This document shows, piece after piece, positions 11,956-24,400 of a stretch of 64,000 nt of DNA. The position numbers and the translations under genes were made by a program. Position 1 is the stretch's first letter, and each line of letters opens with the position of its first letter. The notes beneath the pieces were generated by a model. The model did not search any database, had not been told where the DNA came from, and saw nothing but the letters and a program-made list of their open reading frames with translations. This DNA is from Antedon mediterranea (lineage: Eukaryota > Echinodermata > Crinoidea > Comatulida > Antedonidae): positions 29,889,001 through 29,953,000 of the forward strand of contig NC_092673.1 of the NCBI RefSeq assembly GCF_964355755.1. The letters run 5' to 3'.

Positions 11956-11963
11956 TTACGTCA
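11956..11963 (+). promoter_or_regulatory. CRE-like site upstream of ARL3 copy A
   Basis: TTACGTCA lies 63 bp upstream of the start codon and is followed by tgcat. The same TTACGTCAT plus GCAT arrangement is upstream of ARL3 copy B. Conservation in both paralogues suggests, but does not show, a shared CREB/ATF-type input. Confidence 0.4.
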
Positions 11964-12025
11964 TGCATAGTTACATTTGGAGACGCTGACGCCGATATTG
12001 AATATTTTTACAAATCATCATTGAA

Positions 12026-14806
12026 ATGGTAAGAAAATGTAATTAAACATTAAATGGGTTTTAATTGCTTAAATCAAATTATAAATCAGCTATAGTAATC
12101 ATTAACATGTGTACTTTATTTTTCTCTTATTCCTACGTATTGTTTTTTATACCTTTTCTTTAAAAATTGTGTGCAAATTTAGGCCTATCATCTCTCTGCC
12201 GGTTTATATTACCATCCTGCTTGGACTGCTGGGTGTATGTGTGGTGTGTGGTACAGTTTGAGAGTATGTATTTTGTTGACCAAAGGTCTGGACCAATTTT
12301 CTGCAAACTATGGCCCGCGAGACAAAAGTTTTAACGTTGTATTGTAATTTGTAGCACATTTTTAATTGTAAAGCAATTTGCAGCTTTCTTACATTACTAC
12401 AAACATAACATAGGCCTAGGCCTAATAGTGTTGAGATGATGAAAACGAAATTGTGGTCAGTTAGAGTAATTATGTGCTCTGCGGATGTTGGCAAAAATGT
12501 TAGTAAAATGAACCAAACCACAGTATTATGCATTGATAATGTTTCGGAACTATGTGTGCTACCGGTATATGTATGAGATTTTTATTATTATAGCCTAGGC
12601 CTATAGGCCAATTAAAATGTTCTCATCCCACCATCCATGCCCGTACATCCCTTGTTTTATGAAAATTCACAATTTCTAGTGCCAGTGGGTTGTTTCATTC
12701 ATAAACTTTTTTTAAATTCTTAATTTTGTTGATTTAAATCTTCTTAGAATTTTCAATTTCTGACCATATTTAATGAATGTTACCTTTCTACAGGGTTTAT
12801 TAGGTTTATTAAGAAAGCTGAAGTCTGAGCCTGATAAAGAGCTGAAAGTGTTGCTACTTGGCTTGGATAATGCTGGCAAGACAACGATATTAAAAGCACT
12901 TGCTGGGGAAGATTACACCAAGATAACCCCAACTCAAGGATTCAATGTTAAAAGTGTATCCACATCTAAGTGGAAATTAAATGTCTGGGATATTGGAGGT
13001 AAACTATCACGCTAAGAAGTACTTCAATCATAAAAACACAAAGTAATATAGTGAAAAAACACACTTTCCATCAACTATTAAGTAGTAGGTAGAGCATTCA
13101 ATGTCACATTACCAGAACACACAAATTACTTGTCAAAGCTACACACTATTCATTTACGTGATGATAGGTAAAGTTGTAATTATAAATGCGGTTTAAAATA
13201 TTTGTGGTTCTTTTCTGTTTTTTTAGGACAACGGAATATTCGGCCATACTGGAAAAATTATTTTGAAAGTATAAATGTACTTATTTATGTAGTAGACAGT
13301 ACAGATAGAGCAAGGATGGAGGAGGCTGGCTTAGTAAGTAAATCAATTATTATTTTGCTTCATAATATTAAAAAACAACAAATTATTACGTATTAGCAAA
13401 GCATGAACCAAATTTGAAATAACAACACACACAACTAAAGAAAAGTAAATTATTGACAATGTAACACTACTGTGTCAGGTAATGTAACATTACTGTGTCT
13501 GGTAATGTAACATTACTGTGTTAGGTAATGTAACACTACTGTGTCAGGTAATGTAACATTACTGTGTCAATGTAACACTACTGTGTCAGGTAATGTAACA
13601 TTACTGTGTCGGGTAATGTAACATTACTGTGTTAGGTAATGTAACATTACTGTGTTAGGTAATGTAACATTACTGTGTCAGGTAATGTAACATTACTGTG
13701 TCTGGTAATGTAACATTACTGTGTTAGGTAATGTAACACTACTGTGTCAGGTAATGTAACATTACTGTGTCAGGTAATGTAACATTACTGTGTCAATGTA
13801 ACACTACTGTGTCAGGTAATGTAACATTACTGTGTTAGGTAATGTAACATTACTGTGTTAGGTAATGTAACATTACTGTGTCAGGTAATGTAACATTACT
13901 GTGTTGGGTAATGTAACATTACTGTGTCGGGTAATGTAACATTACTGTGTCAGGTAATGTAACATTACTGTGTCAGGTTATGTAACATCGTGTAACATTA
14001 CTGTGTCAGGTAACATCGTGTAACATTACTATTACTGTAACATGTTAAACTACCACATGTTTCTTTTCTACTTCATACACTTTTTCAAGAACATTTATGC
14101 TTCATAAAATTGGAAAACAACAAATTATTATGACAGGACATACAAAGCATGAAAAGTTTCTTTTCTATCCAGCACTTTTTTAAGAACATTTATTTTAATT
14201 TGAACAGGCGTTAAATGAACTTATAGAAGAAGAAGAAAAACTGGCAGGTGTTCCAGTTCTTGTGTTTGCAAATAAACAAGATTTGGCATTGGCCAAGACT
14301 GCAGCTGAGGTTTCCAGTGATCTTTTACTTAGTAATATTAGAGATCGTAAATGGCAGATTCAACCTTGCTCTGCTCATACTCAAGAAGGACTAGATGTGA
14401 GTACTTTTTTCAACGCATTAACTTCAATTTATTGCCACCGTATATCCTCTGGTAAAATCCCACCCTCCTATCGAAGTGCATAAAATTGGGCGGTTGGCGG
14501 GTGGGACTATACCTAATAATACCTAAACCCTGGTTCAGGAAAAAAAATGATTGGTAAGCATTTCTTGTAAAAACTCATCTACATCCAGACCAAAATTACA
14601 AATTTATTGATATTTGTCTATTAACAATTTGCAGTCTTTAGTTTGTTACTTCAATTGTAATTTTTAATTAACATAGTTATAATATTGTACATTCTTCATT
14701 TTAATACAGTACTTTAATATCTGTATAGCAATTTTGATTATTAATTTCCTCCTTGTTGCAGCTTGGAATGACTTGGGCAGTTAAGACATCATGCAGAAAG
14801 AAGTAG
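12026..14806 (+). CDS. ARL3: ARL3-like small GTPase, tandem copy A
   Basis: Five coding exons: 12026-12028 (start Met only), 12794-12998, 13227-13333, 14208-14396, 14762-14806; 182 aa, the same length as human ARL3. Arf-family motifs are intact: P-loop GLDNAGKT (residues 24-31), switch [10 protein letters not shown], switch II WDIGGQ with the catalytic-position Gln71, and the nucleotide base motif NKQD. The tail ends TSCRKK. ARL3 is the ciliary GTPase that releases lipidated cargo from UNC119 and PDE6D; family knowledge places it at the cilium and centrosome. The start codon ends exactly at the splice donor, as in copy B. Compared with copy B and human ARL3, the basic residue in QRKIRPYW is replaced (QRNIRPYW). 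Candidate poly(A) signals AATAAA are at 15511 and 15865. Intron 3 holds a 23-bp minisatellite. Confidence 0.96.
13437..14042. repeat. Minisatellite in ARL3 copy A intron 3, about 23-bp unit
   Basis: About 25 copies of 'ggtaatgtaacattactgtg' plus tca/tta/tcg/tct variants. The core TAATGTAACATTA is itself a palindrome, so each unit can form a small hairpin. Some units are shortened. The array ends with 'taacatcgtg' variants. Confidence 0.95.
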
Positions 14807-16373
14807 AGATACCAATGTACAGGTATATTTGAATCAACATTCCAACAAACTAGTAATGTCGCCCTCTATAACTGAGGATCATGTGTAGAGAGTATTATAG
14901 CCTAACTGTACCCTACTCATTGTTAATGCATAATCTTTAGCATTTTATTAATGCTGATACATATTTTATGTAAACAGAGGCTTCTCTTGTCAATAGAAAA
15001 TGTCAGTATTAATGTAACGTAGTACAGTATAATATTATTACATTGTAGTATTGCTTCCTAAATTTGAGAATATTGTGTAACCAGGGAGGTATAAAATACC
15101 TCCCTTATGTAACTAACAGTTTTATATTTATAAGCTCATGCACTTTTATAAATTGGTTTCTAAATTGCACAAGTCAAGAATACATGGAGGTATGGTGGTC
15201 ATTATATTAGCACAATCAACAGTTATATTTAAGCTGTGGAAGAGTTTAAAGATACGCTATGAACCTTGATATTGATATAACTTTTATATAATAACTTATT
15301 TATTCTATATGATCTGCTTGTTATTTAAGTACAGTTGCTACAGTGTTGTAATATGGTCTTGTGTGTATCGGGATCTTAATGTTTTTATTAAAAACTTTTA
15401 TCAATAATTACAGGTATGATGATAGAATAACCAATCACAGTGTGATGGGATTTTAAATTGGTACGCTGTATAATTTGTTTTTTGGTATTTATTTAATAGC
15501 AATATATGGAAATAAATAGATGTCTGTAAAGGTTTAACTAGATATATTTTTTATTATCTATAAAAAATACTTTATTTTAAGATTAGCAAATTGTATTTAG
15601 ACAATGTATTTTACTGTATTATTGTGTCTTCAAAGAATTTCATTTAGCTTCTAAGTTTTATGAATGATAACATTTCTTTTTGAAAGAGCTATAGTCAAAC
15701 AAACTCAAAACGTTATCAACTGCTTGGTGACAACCATTCTGGTTGTCATGATTTCATCTGTTGTTTATGATGACATCATCACATCTCAACCATAAGACGT
15801 TAACCATAATTCGTTTTACTTTGTATATTTAGTACTGTGGATAAGTAGTCAACTAGGTTGCTCTAATAAAACACAGTTGTTTCATTCATAGTTCATAATG
15901 TTGTTTTTTCTTTTACTACTGTATGACATAAGTTTTCACAATTTTATAATAACAACATTATAACAAATAAACTTTTGCAGTCTTACACAATAAATGAACC
16001 TGTATAGCAAATTACTGAAAAAATGACAATGCTGTGGGTATCAGTAGCTGGATATATATATATATATATATATATATCTTTTATTAAATGTAGTAGACAT
16101 TCTTTCCTAAATAGAAGGCAGCATATTTTAAATCATATTGCAAAATGTTGTAAAAAGAATGGGTTATGGGCCTAGAGTAGTATAATGTATTGTGTTTTGG
16201 GTACATTAAATAGTATGCTGACAACGGTGTTTTTTTTGTGTTTATTTTGAAATTAAATAGTTGCAAGTATAATTTACAAAGCAGGATATTCTAACCAAAG
16301 GGGCAAGACATTGATGTGCAATGGTAGTATTTTTGTACAACATGCTTTAATTTATATTACGTTATTCTACTGG
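14807..16373. other. 3' UTR of ARL3 copy A and intergenic spacer
   Basis: No further gene is supported. It contains candidate AATAAA signals at 15511-15516 and 15865-15870, and a hairpin with a short AT centre (GGGAGGTATAAAATACCTCCC would be the full palindrome, 15085-15105). There is an (AT)n run at 16054-16078. At 16010-16055, inverted, is one copy of the repeat 'ctgatacccacagcattg' that is arrayed at 41378-41756. Confidence 0.6.
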
Positions 16374-16406
16374 TTACGTCATCTGCATGCATAATCCATG
16401 ACGTCA
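16374..16406 (+). promoter_or_regulatory. Two CRE-like sites upstream of ARL3 copy B
   Basis: TTACGTCA (16374-16381) is followed by tctgcatgcat, and a perfect palindromic TGACGTCA lies at 16399-16406. They are about 220-250 bp upstream of the start codon. The first site and its downstream GCAT resemble the site upstream of copy A. Confidence 0.45.
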
Positions 16407-16627
16407 ATTTGAGAAGGGACGGCCCTGACAACATGCAAAAACTACAAAAACATGTCCTCTATGGATCTTCGTAATTTGTCATGCTTCAATGAATCTTGAC
16501 AATCGATCGGCGGCGCGACGTAAATAAGTAGCAGAGTGATCCCTCTCAGAGATAACGGTTTACAATCCGTAGCGTAGGCCTACAATCTAAGTTGAATTTA
16601 CACCATAAAGACACAGTTACATTAAAG

Positions 16628-19283
16628 ATGGTAAGTATTTTCTGTGTTTATTTGCATGACTTGATATTGATAACCATCCTAATATACTTCAATTATTGTT
16701 CTTGACTTAGAGTTTCTTTTAATACTATATTAATTAAGTGTCATCCCAGAGCTTGCCTCAGAAACTCCTCCTAGGCCTACTACTCTAGTAGTAAGTAGTA
16801 GGTAGGCCCAGTAGTAGAAGTTTATAGAGGGCCTGAGGCCCAGTGATAGGCCTACTCAACCCTAACATTTTTCTATTAAGTATTTACTAGGCCCTATATT
16901 GTTGTTTTCGATTTTTTGACTTTTAATTCATCATTGTAGAGCATTTTGCTTATATGTCATTGACTCATTGTCATTTTTATCAACAATTGCCTTTTGAAAT
17001 TATTGTTTTCCATTAAAATAATTAATATTAATAAATAAGAAGTACAAAAAGAACAGACAGTTCGTTGAGTAGTACTACTGTACTAACCTTAGGCCTATGA
17101 CTAGATATAAGTCGTGTCTCATTCGTAGTAAATTTAAGTAGGCCTATATTAATTATTTAATGTTTTTCATGCTTTTCTGATGTAACATCTTTTTTTTGTA
17201 GCTACAATATTCAAAATGTGTATGCATGAATGTGTTTTTTTTTCTAGGGTCTTTTGGATTTATTACGAAGAATGAATGCCCAGCCTTCTAAAGAGCTAAA
17301 AGTGTTACTGCTTGGCTTGGATAATGCTGGCAAGACAACGATATTAAAAGCACTTGCTGGGGAAGATTACACCAAGATAACCCCAACTCAAGGATTCAAT
17401 ATTAAAAGTGTCAACACAAAAAAATGGAAATTAAATGTCTGGGACATTGGAGGTATCTTCATGTTTAAATGACTGACATTATTAACTGTCAAAATATCAT
17501 CATTAAATCCTTAGATATCAGAATCTGTATCATATCATCAATTTATCAAACACCAGTAACTACCAACCACTATCATTCTTATAATATCAAATTAAAAAGA
17601 AATCATCTCATAACGGCTTGTTTAATGGGTTTTAATTTATAAAGCGCAAAAAAAGTCTTGAAGCTCTGAGAAACAATTGAAAAGAGGAGGTCAAAGTTTA
17701 TACTGAAGATAGTATTGAGTTTACTGTATGCCCTAATTTTATATATAATAGTTTTATGAATAAAACTAAAGAGTGCCCTAACATCACCATTGGTCTGTCA
17801 ACCAAACATTAATTTTGTATTTAAAATATTGACTATAAAATTATCTTAATTTGTAATTTAGGACAAAGAAAAATCCGTCCCTACTGGAAGAATTATTTTG
17901 ACAACATTAATGTGCTGATATATGTTGTAGACAGTGCTGATACACCCAGAATGGAGGAGGCTGGCTTTGTAAGTGTCGTTAAAATACAAAATAAACTGGA
18001 ACTAATAACATAATGTAAATTATTAGTGCATAATTTGATGAAAAGATATCCAAATTGAATGTCATACTGTGAATAATACTAAAGCTCTGTCTACACTATC
18101 AAACTTTATGTGACAAATGTGATGTGCCCATATATGGACATGATGATGTCATATCACTACCATGGGCACATCACACTTTTTTTTGACAAACTAGTTTGAT
18201 AGTATAGAATATAATTAATTCACCTGAAAATCATACAAGGAATTGTAACAACATTTTTATTTTACATGTGTTATTATTTACAGGAGTTGAACGAACTTAT
18301 ATCAGAAGAAAAGTTGGCTGGTGTTCCAGTTCTTGTGTTTGCTAATAAACAAGATCTGCCGTTGGCCAAGAAAGCTTCAGATGTTTCAAAAACATTATTA
18401 TTAACAGATATTAGGGATCGTCAGTGGCAGATTCAGGCATGTTCTGCCCACACCACAGAAGGACTTGAGGTTTGTATTTGATCATTAGACACAATCTTTT
18501 AAAAGGGACTGTAAAGCTCTGTCTGCACTTGAATACCTCGCAGAGTTAGGCAGACATCTAGACATTTTTTTTTTCTCTTTTGTGGCGTGAACCACCACCT
18601 TTATTCTTTCATATCATAATTAAATACATTACAAATAAATCGGTAATATCTGTCTTCATATGTTCTTTCTTTAATTATATTGTTTTCCGTTAATATTCTA
18701 CATTTTTCTTTATATTTTTCTGCTCAAAAAAAAATATCAGTAATTTTTGTAAATTTTAGTTTTTCACATATTGTTTCTAATATTATCCTCCTGCTTTCAT
18801 GGTTTGTTATTATTCACATTGTACACAGACAATATACATACCGTATTGTTTCATACCCTTTTAATTCATACCATTTATATACATCTTATAGACATTATAT
18901 ACAAAGATATAAAACAACGTTTAAAAAAAAAAGAAAAAAAAAAAAAACATCTAGACATTCTAAAATCATTCTTAAGCTCTGTCTACACTATCAAACTAGT
19001 TGGACAAAATTATGTGCCCAAATATGGTAGTGATATCGCACATCCCCTTTTTTTTGTGTCAAACTTGTTTGATAGTGTAAACAGAGCATAACAGACTAAT
19101 CTTTAAAATATTGTTAACGTGGACAGCTTAAAGGCATGTGGCACAATGTGCTGCCACCTATCTTTGTAGCTACAATATGATGCCTACAGTATGTAGTAAA
19201 TGTAATGTATATATTTTTTTTTTTTTTCTATACAGAAAGGTATGGAATGGGCTGTTACTACAACTAGTGCAAAAAAAAAGTGA
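16628..19283 (+). CDS. ARL3: ARL3-like small GTPase, tandem copy B
   Basis: Coding exons 16628-16630, 17248-17452, 17862-17968, 18284-18469 and 19236-19283 give 182 aa with the same splice positions and phases as copy A. Exons 2 and 3 are equal in length (205 and 107 nt); exon 4 is one codon shorter and exon 5 one codon longer. P-loop [32 protein letters not shown] and NKQD are intact, and the basic tail TSAKKK resembles human ARL3. It is the more canonical of the two copies. A 90-nt stretch of exon 2 (17311-17400) is identical to copy A at every base, while flanking exon sequence differs, which suggests recent gene conversion. A possible AATAAA is at 19330. Intron 3 contains a MITE. Confidence 0.96.
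18081..18208. mobile_element. MITE family 1 copy in ARL3 copy B intron 3
   Basis: Left end AAAGCTCTGTCTACACTAT, internal inverted 'gtgatgtgcccatatatgg' and 'gggcacatcacac', right arm 'ctagtttgatagtatag' without the terminal AGAGCTT. Confidence 0.9.
18973..19088. mobile_element. MITE family 1 copy in ARL3 copy B intron 4
   Basis: Left end TAAGCTCTGTCTACACTAT and right end 'ttgatagtgtaaacagagc', about 116 bp. A loose left-end fragment of the same family lies at about 18512-18535. Confidence 0.9.
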
Positions 19284-19847
19284 ATTACTGTAGGAGAAAT
19301 AGAACAGTCGTGAAGAGAATATATGACAAAATAAAATCATCTTGAAACGCAAAAACTTGACTGAAAATTATATACTTTATGAAAGATAAGCTGAGAATTC
19401 AAATTGTTGCTGTAAAATCTTTAAAAAACATTCAACTTTGATACAGTACTGGAACGTTGTTTACAGATTTGTATATACACCTTAATCACTTTAAACTATA
19501 ATGTGCATATTTTACAGGTTTAATTCAGCAGAGATAATTTAATGAATGAATGCTTTTTGAGGAACACTAAAAATGATTAAATATTTAGCCAGCACTCAAA
19601 TTTAATTTATCAACAAATTGAACTAGTTCAATATAATATTTTCCATTCCAAGCTTTATGAATTTGTGTAAATAACAAAGAATACTTAAAACAACATGTTA
19701 TTCCTGTTGTATTTTTGTAAAGCTTCTGCCAATTTTAATTGTCCATTAAGTAGCACCTTGAAATTATTAGTAGCGTACTTACTGTATTAACTGTGACTGT
19801 ATGTTGCGTACTTAAAGAAATTAAAATCACACTGCACTACCTTTGCT

Positions 19848-19988
19848 AAAGCTCTGTTTACACTATCAAACTGTATGTGACAAAAAATGTTATGTGCCCA
19901 TACATGGTGATGTCATATCACTACCATCTGGGCACATCACACTTTTTTTGTCAAACTAGTTTGATAGTGTAGAGAGATAAGAGCTTTA
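19848..19988. mobile_element. MITE family 1 copy
   Basis: Left end TAAAGCTCTGTTTACACTAT; right arm 'ctagtttgatagtgtagag' followed by ataagagctttag, a small insertion within the terminal repeat. Confidence 0.9.
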
Positions 19989-20317
19989 GAATAATTATTT
20001 CAGTAAATTCACTTTCATTTTGTGTATTTAAGTGATTTAATACTGATTTTTATGTTGTAGGAAAAACTATATATGTCATTGATTCTGAATAGTGGTGTTT
20101 TTCCAAAGTATAATAATATCTGAGACAAAAAATTGATTAATTGCTGCCCTAACACAAGCTATAATGCATCAAGCCCATAGCCAGGATTTCTATTTTTACA
20201 GGGGGTTCATTTTTTCAAAAAGGGCAAAATTTGCTACTAGTTTGGAAAGGGCGCTTAAGGGAAAAAACAAGGAATGGCCTATGGGGATTATAAGTAAATT
20301 AAAACAATGTCTTATCA

Positions 20318-20350
20318 TACCATGGAGAAATAAGTTAGTTCTCCATGGTA
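20318..20350. repeat. Micro-palindrome of the CATGGAG...CTCCATG type
   Basis: TACCATGGAGAA and TTCTCCATGGTA form a perfect 12-bp stem around a 9-nt AT-rich loop. Confidence 0.8.
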
Positions 20351-20408
20351 GTACTCTACACAGTATTTAAACGTGTGTGCTGTGTATGTATAAGATCGGT
20401 CTTGTTAT

Positions 20409-20524
20409 AGCTCTGTTAACACTATCAAACTAGTTTCATCAAATAGTGTTATGTTCCCAAATATGGTAGTGATATGACATCACATTGTTTTGTCACATAA
20501 AGTTTGATAGTGTAGACAGAGCTT
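20409..20524. mobile_element. MITE family 1 copy
   Basis: Left end AGCTCTGTTAACACTATC, right end 'tttgatagtgtagacagag'; the internal halves are present in shortened form. Confidence 0.9.
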
Positions 20525-21423
20525 AAGAATGTTAGTAATATTAATCTTACCCACCAGTAATAATAGATGAATTGTTATCAAATATAACATTCCATTAGAC
20601 ATTTTTTTTTGTACACTACTTTATAGATTATGTAATTTATTTATAATTTAAAAATTACCTTGCAAAAATGTTGATTAAAATGTGAGATTTTAATGTACAG
20701 TATGTTTTTTTATCATTGAATCACAAAATACAATATACAAATTGTTATTTTATGTACACTTTAATATTGCAGTAAACAACTCAAAATACAGTATATTAAT
20801 TAATATACTTATAAAACATTTATATTACAATACAGTACAGTATATGACTTGAGAATAATCCCATGAGGCTAAACTTGGACATCCACAATGTAATCCGTGT
20901 GTAAGCCCCCTGGGATTATACTTGGTCTTACTTGGTACTACGTATTATGTAAATGTTTATTTCCGAGTGGAAACATTCACAGCACAAGAAACCCACTGTT
21001 ATATTAACATTTTATTATACTATAATTAATTTATAATCTTTAGAACATATTTGACTAAATTGAAAATAACAATCAGCTTTTGATCACAATAAACATATTC
21101 ATTAATAAGTTATTAATTAATGACTTTAATACAATTTTTATTTTTTTGTAAATAAATTGCATGAAATATAATTAAACATCATTCTGTTGCCATAGTGAAC
21201 TGCTTTAAAATAGAAATGCAACATTTATGAAAGTCTAAAAATAAATTAGTTTACTGAAAATATTAATTTAATTAAGTATCATTGTAGTATTTGTATTAAT
21301 GCATATCAAACATGTATAGCTTATGAAATATCACAACAAATATCTTTAACATTGCAAATAACATTCCTGCTTTTAATGGATTTGGTTGATTTGTGCGTTA
21401 ACCATTAGCGATGATGAAATACT

Positions 21424-24400
21424 TTACATTTTAATACTGTTGATAACAGCAGTTGTAAAGTCTGTACTTGTAGCGTAACCACCTATGTCTTGTGTTCTAA
21501 CCTAGAAATGAAATATAAATTATTTGTTGAATTCCTGCTGTAGTATAAAATATCACTACATTTAAAACTGTTATTTATTTATATTGGGTATTCTCTTCAG
21601 TAAAAATAACTGTTCTCCCAGAAGACCCAGTACACAATTCACAATAAAATTACAAAACAATTTAAAACAAACCAATGATACAAATACAAAAACTATAAAA
21701 AAAGGAATAAAATACCACCTCACCCACCCCACATTCTAAATTATCCACCATCTGTATACCAGATCTGAGTACCACTAAAAATAAATCTTCTTCTACTAGA
21801 TTCAGTTCTAGCCTTGGGTAATAATAACTTACCATTAGAAATGAACCTGGTAGAATAATTATTAACATCATGATCTAATTTAAAACTTAATAGTTGATGG
21901 CCAGGAATTAACCACACAAGCATTAAAAAATGAGTAGATATCTTTGTTTTTTAGATAAACTTAGAAACAATCTTAGGGTTTACTTTTCTAAACATCCAAG
22001 ATACCCCCAATTCCAAAATGCCATAAATTAAAAGGGTAAAAAGGTTCACAGCCTTGTCACTTCCCCCTTCCCCTCATCATTACAAACTATTTAATTTACC
22101 TTTCCAGCCTTCAGAACTCTCTCAACAGCATCAATTATTAATCTTGCATGGAAGTCTAAACTGTAGATATAAATTAAATCAATTCAGCATCACAAAAATC
22201 ATTACTTTGTATTAAAATAATCAATTATTCCATACAACTATTGTTTAAATGATTTATACTTGTTCATATTCTGTATTTAATGTCTTCATAGAAAACAAAG
22301 ACATTTTGGTTGTCAACAAATCAGATTAAAACGATACATATTCATAAATGGAAGAAAAAAATGACAAGTTTTAAAGAGAATATAAAGAGAAGATAAAAAT
22401 CTTAAAAAGTTAAAATCGTATTGTTACAAATTACATTCTAGAGACACCGGTGTTAAAAATATGAATAGAGTTTGGCACAAACAACTTTCTAAAGCGGCAT
22501 CGCACATTATGTGGTGGACTAAGTCTAATACCAGACCTATTTAGGTTATAAAACAGATTGTATGTGTGTGGAGTATAAGTTAAAATATGATGAAACTTTC
22601 CCACATATGTATATTGGTTAAACGTGAATGCAGACGACATTTATATATCAGGATGATATTGATAAAAAATAAAATGATTGTTAAAACTGCTTACTTCATA
22701 TGTTTTAGCATATTAGCTGAGCATAGAAGCATAGCTGTGGGGTTGGCAATGTTACGTCCAACTGCACCTGTGAATGTGTGTCTTGCACCCTTCAAAACAA
22801 ATACAGATTAAGAAGAAATTAAACAACATATTTTACACATCAAGACTATATTCATGTACATTCCACATACAACTTGTTTACATTTTTTAAGATACATAGA
22901 TAGATATATCTTCCTGTATCACTAGCAAAATCTGTGATACAGAATCTTACCTTAACCTTTCATGATACAGGCGCCACATGTGATACACATACGATCCTGT
23001 ATTATGGAATTTGCCTATAATACTGAACATATTTCCATACATGGAGATACAGCACTGACAACTATACTTACTGGTTCAAATATTGCATATTCATTAGAAA
23101 AACTCTCGCCTGGGACCAGCCCGGCACCACCGACCAATCCGACAGTTAAATTATCAACAATGTTGCCATAGAGATTAGGCGTTACCATGACATCAAACTG
23201 GTGAGGGTTAGAGACTAGCTGCATACAAGTGTTGTCAACAATCATTGATTCAAATTTAATCTTTGGATACAATTCTGAAACATCCCTACAACTTTCTAAA
23301 AATAAACCATCTGCTAGCTTCCTGTGAAGAAGAGAAATAAGGACAATCAAACGTAACTAATTCCGCTAGCTTCCTTTGAAGAAGAGAAATAAGGACAATC
23401 AAACGTAAATACATTGTTGAAATTTAATATAATTTTACCAAAGCTCTAGAGTTTATAGGGTTATCCTCATGCTCTCATCCTGTCATTTGTATATTTGTAA
23501 TATTGTATTTGATGAATGAGCAAAAAAAAAAAAAATGCAAAGAGCGACAGAGGGCGTGCTATTTAGTATCTTGGCCCTTATTGGACGATACAGATTATAT
23601 TAATTAAGCTTTATGGCCATCACAAATTTATTGAAAAAATTCACTTTTCCTGAAAATCAATAGACATAATCACTTAGTTTAGAGTTATTTGCAATAAAAA
23701 ACAGGATGATCAGTTGAAAATTACGAACGTACAAAGCAAGTAATATGCTTTTTTATCATAATACTTAACATTCAGTTATTCAATTCAACAACATCAATAA
23801 TTTCTATCAATGATAAACAATACAATAAAAAATGGTAATATATAATGAAACAATACAATACAATACCATTAACGAGGATCTTGAAAGAAGAAATTTCTTG
23901 TCATGCAAGACCCAAAAATGTAAATGTATGTTTATTGTTTCTAAATTTATGATTTTATGGCTGTGAGATGAGCCTTGTGTAAATACATAAAATAAACAAC
24001 ATAGCATTTATAGCACAATTTTACTTACATGATATTTGCCTTGTGTACTGCAGTGACTTTCTTTCTATCATGTTTAGTTGCATAATCAAAAGCAAATTTG
24101 GCAATTCTTTTGCTGTTTTCTCTTGTGATTACTTTTAAACATTCAATCACTCCCGGTACGCTCTGACAAAATACAAAAGCACATTTAACATTCTCTGTAC
24201 TGAAATGTTTGTTTTGTTTTATATATTTAGGCAAATTGCCATGGATAACCAAAAGCGAAATCATTCACTATCCTTCTTTAAGGTGGCAATCCTATTCAAG
24301 AGAAACATACACAAGATGCTCTATAAATACAAGTCTTTAGGAGTGGAGTTGTAATTTGTCATTAGAAAATGACATGACAGGATTTGAACCCTGGACCCTT

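Larger units (their letters stand above)
19284..21423. other. Intergenic spacer between ARL3 copy B and IDH3B
   Basis: Contains two MITE family 1 copies, one micro-palindrome and AT-rich sequence. Minus-strand AATAAA at 21137-21142 could serve IDH3B. No coding region is supported. Confidence 0.6.

Noticed and set aside
13437-14042. CRISPR-like regularly spaced repeats
   Set aside because: Contiguous minisatellite without unique spacers, inside a eukaryotic intron.
23015-23071. Continuation of IDH3B exon 7 beyond 23072
   Set aside because: The gtaagt donor joins in phase to the GARHTF exon; the read-through is not family-like.
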